Shown here in pieces: positions 54,835-64,000 of a stretch of 64,000 nucleotides of DNA. The translations under genes were made by a program, and so were the position numbers. The notes below the pieces were generated by a model. That model searched no databases, was not told where the DNA came from, and was given only the letters and a program-made list of their open reading frames with translations. Every line of letters starts with the position of its first letter. The first letter of the stretch is position 1. The DNA is from Lasiodiplodia sp. COLG20 (taxonomy: Eukaryota > Ascomycota > Dothideomycetes > Botryosphaeriales > Botryosphaeriaceae): positions 4,588,001 through 4,652,000 of the forward strand of contig VNWV01000001.1 of the NCBI GenBank assembly GCA_009801085.1, written 5' to 3'.

Positions 54835-55038
54835 GGCGAATTGACTGGGTGGAAACGAGCGTATGCGGGTCGCGGGGCGCGGTTGCGGGGCGTTGGCGGT
54901 GGTGGTGCGGACGATGATGTCGGCGGAGGTGTTGCGGAGCTCGTCCGGCGCCGCCACGGGAAACTTTCCCAAGCTCCAGAGCAACACCTCCGCCGCCATG
55001 CGCCCTCAGAGCTCCCCGCTCACCGCTGCCCCGCCATC
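54835..55038. promoter_or_regulatory. Short bidirectional promoter between kinase and methyltransferase genes
   Basis: Only 204 bp separate the two divergent start codons, so the two housekeeping genes probably share regulatory sequence. The interval is GC-rich with no TATA box. In-frame upstream ATGs exist on both strands (54999 for the kinase; out-of-frame 54998 for the other gene), which could affect translation starts. Confidence 0.5.
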
Positions 55039-56820
55039 ATGCGCATACCTGCGAAACTACCGTCTCGCATCCTGAGTCGCGCTGTGTCCCGCCAGCTGCG
55101 CGCGCCGCTAGCGACCTATCTCAGTGCAAGATGGTCGTCTACCAGTGAAGGCCGCCAGTGGTCTACGCCGCTGGCGAAGACCTTGACTGAAGCTATCACT
55201 GTAAGTTCTGTGCTTCAATGCCTGACCTGCGGTATATTTCATGGCCCCTAACCACCAATAGACCACCGGCCCAGTTCCCGTGGCAGCATACATGCGACAA
55301 GTCCTCACCGCGCCCGATGGCGGTTACTATACCTCGCGGCCTGAAGGCGGAGACCAGTTCGGCCAGAAGGGAGACTTCATCACCTCCCCCGAGATTTCGC
55401 AAATATTTGGGGAGCTTGTTGGGCTGTGGTTCGTCGCCGAATGGATGCTTCAAGGCAGGAAGAGCTCGGGGGTTCAGCTGATCGAGGTTGGCCCGGGAAG
55501 AGGCACGTTGATGGACGACATGCTGCGGGTATTTCCCAATTGCTCCACATATGATGATTTCAGTTGCTGAAATTTTACAGGCCATCCGTAATTTCAAGTC
55601 CATGTCCTCAGCAATCGAGACGGTCTATCTCATCGAGGCCAGCCCAACCCTGCGCGCTGCTCAGCACAAGCTGCTTTGCGGCGATGCTCCACTGAAAGAG
55701 ACGGATATTGGCCATGAAAGCACCAGCAAGTATTCCAACTTGAAGATAGTCTGGTCGGAGGATATCCGTCTCGTTCCTAAGGGTATATCAATCTCCTTCC
55801 TTCCAACTGAAGTACATCGAGTGCTTACCAAACCCAGACGCCTCCAAAACGCCCTTCATCGTAGCTCACGAGTTTTTCGACGCCCTGCCCATCCACATCT
55901 TCGAAAGTGTCGCACCCCCTCCACCCACCGACACACCCAGCACTCCTGAGCCCCCAGCCGACCTCACCAACCCAGCCTCCGTTGCCGCCGCCGCCGCACG
56001 GCAGCAATCAAAACGTCCGCAGAAAACCAATGAATGGCGCGAACTCCTCGTCTCGCCTGTGCCTCCCAACTCTACCCATGCCACTCTCAACACACCCGTC
56101 TCTCTCCGTGACTCCACGCCGGTTCCCGACTTCCAGCTCACCAAGAGCACCGGCCCGACGCCGCACAGCATGTACCTGCCGCACACGTCCGCCCGCTATG
56201 CCGCGCTGCTCCAACGGCCCGGCTCCGTCATCGAGATCTCGCCCGAGTCGCTCTCCTACGTCTCCGACTTCGCCGAGCGCATCGGCGGCAAGGCCATCGT
56301 CTCGCCGCAAAAGAAGGCCTTCGGCTCCACTGCAACACAAGACTCAACCCCGAGCTCGAAGCCGACGCCCTCGGGCGCCGCGCTCATCCTCGACTACGGC
56401 CCGCTGGAGACGGTCCCGACCAACTCGCTGCGCGGCATCCGCCACCACCGCGCCGTCTCACCCCTCGCCCTGCCCGGCCAGGTCGACGTCAGCGCCGACG
56501 TCGACTTCGTCGCGCTGGCCGAGGCCGCCATCGGAGCCAGTCCGGGCGTCGAGGTGCATGGGCCGGTGGAGCAGGCGGCCTTTTTGGAGGCTATGGGCGT
56601 GAGGGAGAGGGCTAAGATGTTGGTGAGGAAGGCCGAGGGCGTGAAGCAGGGCGACGAGGGGAAGGAGTTCAAGGAGAGGATCGAGAAGGGCGCGCAGAGG
56701 CTGGTGGATAGGGGCCCGAATGGAATGGGCAAGTTGTACAAGGCTCTAGCCATCGTGCCGCATTTTCCAGAAAAGGCGGGGAGGAGGCCTGTGGGGTTTG
56801 GGGGAGATGTGAAGGTTTGA
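55039..56820 (+). CDS. NDUFAF7: NDUFAF7/MidA-type protein-arginine methyltransferase (complex I assembly)
   Basis: Exons 55039-55200, 55262-55528, 55581-55782 and 55838-56820 (introns 52-61 nt) give 537 residues. The family is mitochondrial and dimethylates an arginine of the NDUFS2 subunit early in complex I assembly. The N-terminus is rich in Arg, Ser and Leu, without acidic residues until about 48 (mitochondrial targeting). Then PVPVAAYMRQVLTAPDGGYY, DFITSPEISQIFGEL, and the SAM-binding motif VGPGRGTLMDDML (131-142). VYLIEASPTLR and AHEFFDALPIH follow, the latter restored by the third splice. A Pro/Ala-rich insert follows FESV, and the C-terminus (LYKALAIVPHFPEKAGRRP) is typical. All recognised motifs are intact. 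Confidence 0.93.
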
Positions 56821-59800
56821 TAGGGGAAATGATGGCATGGAGGGTGAAGGGCTGTACATTTGTATAGTTGATCATGCCAAGTATATTTTCAAGTTACCAA
56901 TGCCACGTAGAGATGGTTGGGGTTTTGCTGCCATGTCGGAATTTCAGGCGTCCTCTGCTATAAAAATAGCTTCCTGCTGCTCGCTTTACCCTCATGTCTT
57001 CTCCTCAGTCACTGAACAAGATGAATGAACTTCAGTACTGCTCCTCTGTGTTTCTTGCCCGCGTATCTGCAGCGGCCGTCGAAAAATCTCACCCAGGACT
57101 TTTACTTCTCCCCACAATAAACCTACTAGTGTCAGGCAACTGCTTGTTGTCATACATCTCGGCAGCATTGATCAATCATGATGCGAGTTTCATTAAATTG
57201 ACTTTGGTTGACATTCTGACTTACCCTCAGTGGATGCTACGTTCCATGGACGCGGCAAGTGGTGGTGGATCTGTGAGCCGAAGATCTCATCCAAAATGTA
57301 GCGATCGTGAAGATGCCCTCGAGATGACCAGGTAGATAGTCTTTTGTAATGGTTTTTAAGAAGGAATCGTTTCCATCAGGGGACCGCGCACAGGATTCAG
57401 CGCTGTATGTGTGCTCTAAATTCGTTGTTGAGGCACCCAGTGGGCTTTTAAGGTCGGTTTGTTCAAGTCCTCTTCTTCGGAGCATCACTCTGTCATTCAA
57501 GAACGCTGGAGGAGAGCGGAATCAAACTTAAGCTTTTCACTCGTTCCCTTGTCTTGGTTGGGAAGGCCCAAAATGGTGAAAGAAACTGGTTCCTCCCCAA
57601 TCGTTTACGCATTTCTTCTTTTTAAAAGCATGGATTCTTGGTAGCGGCAGTCAGCATTGTGTTTTCACTGATCTAATTCTCATCACATCTATTTACTACG
57701 CATCTTCATCAAAAGCCTTTAGTTTTCATTATGCGGCAGCTTTGGGTTCAGAAATGCCGCGGCTGCATGAACGTGTGAAGCCTCGTGGGCGACAAAACAG
57801 CTAGTAACTCGAAAACTGTCCCTAAAGAGACGTGATAGCCTACCAACAGTAGGTTATTGAGGGGATCGTCGTGTAGTGCTGCTCTTGGGAGGCGTTGTCT
57901 TCGGACTATTTATAAGCAATCCTGCAGTTTCCGCTTGCCGGGGCACTAGTGCGTTCATTTCCATTTCTGTGCATGCATCTTTAATAGTCACATGTAGTGC
58001 CACTCTTACAGGAGATATTTGCTCCCAGTTTTTAGCAGGCACACATAGTGGGCTGAAGAAACTCTTTCCTACCAAGGCATTGATCATCCGGGCTCAGTAT
58101 CTTGCTCAGCTGCTTCTCTTTCAATCACTTGGTTATCTACTCCCCGCCTGGCACGAGGATTGATCATATCCCTCTTCCGGCAACAAGTTTCGAAATTTCT
58201 GACATTCTACAAGTTGCAAAAACCCTCGAGAATTTGAAATTATTGAGTATCATCATCTTCTCTTTGCGTTGAAAGTCACTATGTTGAAGTTCTGGTGGTC
58301 TGCTTCTAGTTCTTTGGTCTTCGAGTGTTTTGTCTCCAACGCTATTGGGTAAGACTAAACCATCAAGAAGCACTTGATGAGAAAGTACCCAAGCGATTTT
58401 AATGAGAACCGGCCAGCTGTACAGACCAATGGCTGATACAAAGGCAAATCAAGTGTAGATCTCCAGATGGTTACTTGATCATGCTTCGTAATTGCTTCTG
58501 ATATACTCAGGATCAGGTGCCGCGACGGTCTAAGTATGCCTTTGGCGAAGTCATGAGTATTTACATTCCGAACCCACAAGAAGTCATCTTTAAGTCTGTT
58601 GCTTTAGACAGTTCTGGGCATGTACATAGAGTATTGAATAATAGAGGAATAATTTTTGGAGTTGCAGTTTCTAATTCCAGCCATCTAGTCTGTTCTACTG
58701 CTACCGCTACCAAATCAAGAGCAAACTCAAATTGAGGTTGCTTCGCTATCCCACAAACCACCGAAAGTGTTCCACTAATCAACACGCATCATCCACTTAA
58801 AACCGCAACGGCATTCAATGCAGGCCACATCCACCAATTCGTGGTTTTGCTCCTCTTCGGCCACTGCATGCTTACTGCCCAAACGCAGTGGCCGCGCTTC
58901 ACTCGTTTGTATCCTCATGGCCCGAAATCAACCCTTCCCATAACAAATGGCCTTGCTTATGAGGCTGAAACAAGGAATCCCATACTCTGTCCGCATCACT
59001 GTGCCGCTAAGTGAGGCGTTTGAATGCACCACTGCAAGACGCTAAACTTTCCGCTTCACTACAGCATTGTACAGGGTAGCATGACTTAGGCACAGACCAA
59101 AAAGACCTCGGAAGATGGTCTTGGGCAAGCCGATACAGATTGTGCAATTTTCCGGTGAAAGTAGACAGCCGCAAAAATTCCGTTAGCTAGACCGCGAACG
59201 AGAACTGTGACATCGAGAAATAGGTGTAGTCTGGGCGATGATAGCGTAATTCCGTTCGCCGCCATCTTCGTAGCCGTTTTCCCGTAGTAATGGTCATTTC
59301 CGTGTTCGTTTGATACGCTCTGTGATTCGTCTTTGCCCATTCCCTTGTTGCCCGACTCGTTAGCAGTCCATCCGGATCTTCCACCACTACTTCTACGGCC
59401 GAGCTGCTCGATCTTCAACAGGCACGTCTGATCTCGATTCTTTTGAGCTTCATCCTCAGCGTAAAGCGGCCATTACCGGTTCGGAAGGCAGGTGGTTGGA
59501 TATTGTGAGGTATTCGATGGCCAAAAATATCTCGATGCTGAGAGATAGCAAGACAGCGCAGCTCCCAGCATCGTTCCTCCTAATTCATTCATGGAGCCGG
59601 AGGCCATTCGGTACTTTTCGAGGCAACAGTTTTTGCGGAGGTTCTTCTTGTTCATTTTTCTTGCAATTTCAAACACTTTCAAAACAATCCCAGGCTCTTC
59701 CTTTCCTCCAACCACACTCAGCCACCTTCTGCATTACGCACCTCGGCCAAACACTGCCACCATTGATGTGTCTCTTCATAGGCCGGGGCCGCGGTATTGG

Positions 59801-62800
59801 CAGAAGCGTCTCGAATACCTGAACTTCCTCAAGGACACGGCGGAAAGGATTCTGCTGCAACCAAGTAAATTGTCAGTGCCGCCTCGCCATCCAGCCACCT
59901 TCAGGATGGGAGCCGCGGTTCAACGTGAGCATCGATCACGATTCCAACATCTCTTGACTCGTAGTCTCTACCTCCACCCTGTTTGACCAAATAGAGCGTT
60001 CATGCAGTTTCGCAGATCGCATGAACTGCCCGGAGCAAGGCGTCCATGTATACACCCAAGTTACGTCAACACGTTCGTCACCACCATTGTCGCATACTCG
60101 ACGGAGCTTCGGCTGAACGCGTAATCTTTCAAAATAGCCTGCTCCAGGTAGATATGCCCGCCAAGGTGGGACGCTCTGTGATGGTGTCCACCCGTTTCAG
60201 TGGGCGGGGAAAGTAGCGGCCTAGATGCGATATCCACCGCGACAATAGTCTGAGAGTGGTGCAAGTTTGTCGATTGGCAAGACTGGTGCGACGCCACTAG
60301 CCAGCAGCAGTAGGAAACCGTTGGGTCCAAACCAAACTGCCGAACAGGAACAGGCTGAGTCCGACCGAGAATGGGAAGGAGGGAAAGCCGGATCGAGTGA
60401 AACGGTTCGGATCGAACTTGCCCAGCTACAAAGACAAGCCAGTGTTTGAGGGGCGGCGTTGTGTCAAGGCCCAGAAAGTCCAACGAGAATCTCGGTTTCC
60501 ACGCGTCGTACTTCGCCCAAAACAGCCCCGGAGTCCAGTCTCGGTATCGACCGCGCCCATCCCTCGCTTCTCCTCGGTAAGTGAAAGGGTCGGGCAGGAT
60601 CTCGCGATGGCGCGACGGAAGAATTGCGGGTCGCTCTCGGTCTCAATTTCCAACATATTCATTCGAAAACGCATCTGAAGCGTATGTTGTCTTTGTCATC
60701 GGCCTAGAATCCATCAGCAGCGGTCTCGCGACCGGACAAAGCAGTCCTTTAGAAGACTCTCAAAATTTCCGATGGGCTTGAGGCAACCACAGCCGGTTTG
60801 ATTTCCTTGGGGTGTGAGACTCTCATGGTCGCAACACGTGCGATTGGGGATAATCCGTTTCTCCGACGCAACAAATGGCGTCTGATGGGCGCCCCCCCTC
60901 GGCGAGACGATCCGAGCTGCAGCGGAGTACGAACGGAGTGGTATGACGAAGCCTTCGTGGTTTTCCTCGTTTGGCAAACGAGTTTGTCGTGCCGGCCGGG
61001 AGGCGGGGTATGCCGCGAAACCGCGTGCTGGTCACCGCATGTGGCTGCCGGTGTTTGCATCCACGTCGAGAAATCAGGTGTTGTCTCAGAAGCGTATCGA
61101 GGCCTCGCGTTCGCTCTGGACGGTCTGCGGGTTAGCCTGGACGCAACAATCATGTCCTGTGGTTAGCCACTCGGAATGGAGAGAAAGGGGCGAGAAGTCG
61201 ACCAGCATGAATGTCGACCTTGATCTCCGAGTTACCAGCACGGGATTCTCGCATGACCGAAAACCCCGACGGCGTTTGCTGGCAAGGATCCGGAGAAATT
61301 GGTGGGAGGAACGACTTCGATGCGGGAAAGGTTTCGTTTTTCAAACTTTCTCGCGGCCTGACAGGAGGGGCCACGATCATGTGCAAAGCAAGGTTTCCAA
61401 ACAATTGAAACAGACTGGATTCTGATATATGAAAGGATGCGATCGAAGATTGTCCGGCGTCGCCAATCGAGCGGGGAAACAACTGGGCAGTCCGTAACGC
61501 GCATGAAAGAGGCCCGTCGGACGAAGGCCTGTTGAATCTCGCTAAAGGCGTCGAGGGCAACGAAGCAGAAACGCACCCACGAGGCAGCCCGCGGGGCCGA
61601 GGCGTAAATGTGGTGGAAATGTTTTCAGGCCGCGAGGGGCGAGGCAGGACGGAGAATCTTTTTCCTGAGCGGCGGCGCATAACTGGCTGTCCTGCGATTT
61701 GGCTCTGCAATCCTCCTACACGCCAGCGCCCCGGTCGGCACTGTACCTCGCGCAAACCACGTCGTCGATGTCGGCAATTTTTGGGAGGGTTGTGGGTGTT
61801 GCGGGAGCCGAAACACGCGACAAATTACGGCGGCGAGGTTGCACCGCTAAGTAAAATCGAAAGCGGACCTATCGTGTCAGCGTATCTGCAGGCTTCAGGA
61901 GGCAAGGCGTGAGGCTTAGACAACTTGCAGGTACCGCAGTGGCGGCTATACCGCCTGTCTATTCTGCGTGAAGAAGGATGGGGGGACTTTGACCGGTGTC
62001 TCCACAGTGCCACGTCGAGGCACCACACCTGTCGTACCAACTTCTCTCCCGCCCCCGGACTGAAACGCGCAAACACCACACCGCTCCGGTAGATCTCCCT
62101 TGTGCTGTCGAGGACAATTGCTGATCTGGCTCGCTGCGCTCCCTGCCTCCCTCCCGAACGCCCCCGCGGTGCCGTGCACAAGTGGAGGCCAAGCTGCATA
62201 ACTGCTTCCCCTGGTGCGAGCATCGTGAGCTGCCAACGCACAGGTTCCCGTCGCGGCGATGCGCGCTTCCCGAGCGAAAAAATAAAAAGGAGAGGCGCAA
62301 AATCAACCCACCTGACGACGGCCCAGGCCGCTGCGCTGGCGAGCCCGAACCATCAATCAAACAAAAAACCCAGAGCGGGCGGGCCCTCATTAAAGCAGCA
62401 AAAGAAAGTTGGGGAAATGAGCTTGGCGCTGACAGAGTTGAGGCTCAAGTCGCCCGCTCCGCCGGCTGGCCCGTGACAGGCTCGCGACGGATGCTTGCTT
62501 GGGCGGCGCTGTGGTTAAAAAAAGGTGCCCGAAAAAGAGAACGCTCTGGAGTGGTTCGGCTCGTTAGATCGCGTCGCGAGATCAGGTACGCGCGATGCTA
62601 CAGAGACATGCGCCAGCACAGCGCCCGAGCGGTGAGCTGAATCCACTCGCTGCCGCGCTCGCTTTCGTTTCGTTCGTCGCCCTACGCAAGGGCAGCGAGT
62701 GTTGCGCGCCAGCCACAGTTCCAACAAAGGGGCCATCCGCCGACTCGTCGCCTTGTAGCCTTGGAGGCTTACAGGTTGCATCGTGACCGTGATGCTATAG

Positions 62801-64000
62801 GCAGTCAGCCAGCGGGGACGGAACCGAGGGCGCAGCGAAGCGAATCCGCGGCGAGGGAGACGGGGTAACCGACTGAAGGGGCTGTGCGACTCGGGCGCTG
62901 CAAAAGGTGCTTACTACGGGCTTCTTGTACGCAGGGCAGAGGGCAGAGCGCAGCAGCACCTCACCGCATGGCCATTCCCCAGTGCTATTGCGTGCATATG
63001 CGGAGAACCGTCGCACGAACAGGCACCGCGGTGCCCAAATTTGGACGCAAAGGGTTGCAGCGCGTGGTCAAGCCTGCGCTCGCTCGCTTCTGGAAAGGCT
63101 GTCAGTCACTGCGTGCAGCCGCAATTAATCATCGATGACGGGTGCCCGCCCTGACAAACACCGCATTGCTCAAACAGGCGCTTGCTCACAACCCTATTTG
63201 TGGGCGCACGTCGCTTTTTGTCAGCAGAGGGCTGGGGTTGGTGCATGTGTAAGCCAGCCCTACGAGCCGGCAATGTGGTCATCATCCTGGAGTTACTGTG
63301 ATAAGCCCGCCCGTTCGCGCCCGGGCCATGACGCAGTCGGCTCGCAAATAACTAATCGCGAGCATCACCATGGCTCATAGATCGCGTGCGCGCGTGCGGC
63401 CCGCCGCGGCGGAGTGCGCGACTGCGGCATGCGGAACGGGCAGCAGCTCATTTATTGGCAATGCGAGGTACGAGTTGCGGGCAGAGCAGAGCCCTTGGTC
63501 GTACGAAGCGCCAAGCACAGGCCGATCGACCGCGGGGCGGCAGTCCTCGGGCTCGCGTTTTGCGCCGGAAGAGGGAGCAGCCGCGACAGAAGCGACTCCG
63601 GCAGCCGACGACGTGAACCTTCCGGATGATCGGCCTGGCCCCAGGCAGCAAGTGCTGCCCAGCCTAACTCCGAGATCCATCGTCCGGCATCCCTGAGCGA
63701 TCAGAGTGACTCAACGACGGTGACGGATGATGAGCATGGCGTGCCGGTGAGCCGCAGTTCGACGCTGGCTGGCGCTGCGACCCTGCGGCCGGCGAACGCA
63801 ACGCACCGACGGAACTTGGCGCGGCCGACTGGACACAAGCTGCTTGGCAGGGCACCTGGTGCCTGGAGAAAGGGCGGAGGAATGCGCTGGGCTGTGGCTT
63901 GCGAGCGAGCTGACAAACTAGGCGCCAACCCTGCCGCTCATCTAAAGGCCTGCGCAAGGAGGCACGAGGGCACGGAGTTCGCGGCGGACGCCGCCCAAAC
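56821..64000. other. 7-kb stretch without a supportable gene
   Basis: 56.8-59.5 kb is AT-leaning with short frames. From about 60 to 64 kb the sequence is GC-rich, so many overlapping frames of 60-200 codons arise on both strands (for example 61150-61755 - and 62182-62640 +), but none shows a domain, signal peptide or consistent splice pattern. It may be a long promoter region for a gene beyond the right edge, or hold a non-coding RNA. I cannot exclude a small species-specific gene. Confidence 0.4.

Noticed and set aside
54526..55251. 241-codon plus-strand frame across the kinase gene
   Set aside because: It is antisense to the kinase exon; only its last part (from 55039) is real, as exon 1 of the NDUFAF7-type gene.
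1..64000. CRISPR arrays, prokaryotic operons, ribosome binding sites, rRNA genes
   Set aside because: The window is eukaryotic nuclear DNA with spliceosomal introns; no regularly spaced repeats or rRNA sequence was seen.

Overview
The window is nuclear DNA of a filamentous ascomycete (Pezizomycotina, quite possibly Dothideomycetes). The evidence is short introns of 45-93 nt with CTAAC/CTGAC-like branch sites, a HET-domain protein, a cutinase, a SreA-type GATA factor, a Fet3/Ftr1 pair, and a Ser/Thr-linker protein with a Cys-rich C-terminal domain. I support 18 protein genes (one cut by the left edge) and one intron-containing tRNA-Asp. Exon joins were worked out by hand from reading frame, GT-AG borders and conserved protein motifs. 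Every join closes in frame.

Layout. 0-3.2 kb: the 3' end of an unknown gene, a secreted Ser/Thr-rich protein (minus strand), a palindromic MITE-like element, an AT-rich stretch and the tRNA. 3.7-13.6 kb: accessory-type genes, namely a HET protein with ankyrin repeats inside the HET domain, a protein with a helical domain like the N-termini of fungal NLRs and one in-frame stop, a multi-pass membrane protein, and a disordered protein. 14.2-16.1 kb: glucosidase II beta subunit. 16.1-21.5 kb: a large gap with no supportable gene. 21.5-25.5 kb: a 1338-residue disordered fungal protein. 28.1 kb: a cutinase-family esterase.

29.6-45.4 kb is the most coherent region. It holds a two-finger SreA-like GATA factor (the family represses iron uptake), a DHA1-type MFS transporter, and the reductive iron-uptake genes: ferroxidase fet3 and permease ftr1, divergent across 420 bp, and a surface ferric reductase. 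The fet3-ftr1 promoter has a perfect ATCTGATAA site, and the GATA gene has GATA sites just upstream of its own start. The likely scheme is that the reductase makes Fe(II), Fet3 reoxidises it and hands it to Ftr1, and the SreA-like factor shuts the set off when iron is plentiful. The GATA gene carries an in-frame TAA between its first finger and its Cys-rich motif, so it may be a decaying or non-functional copy.

47.4-56.8 kb is mainly housekeeping: a PAP2 lipid phosphatase, an AIM6-like phosphodiesterase-fold protein, a CDK11/PITSLRE-like kinase with a GC-AG intron, and a mitochondrial NDUFAF7-type methyltransferase divergent from the kinase. 56.8-64.0 kb shows no gene I can support.
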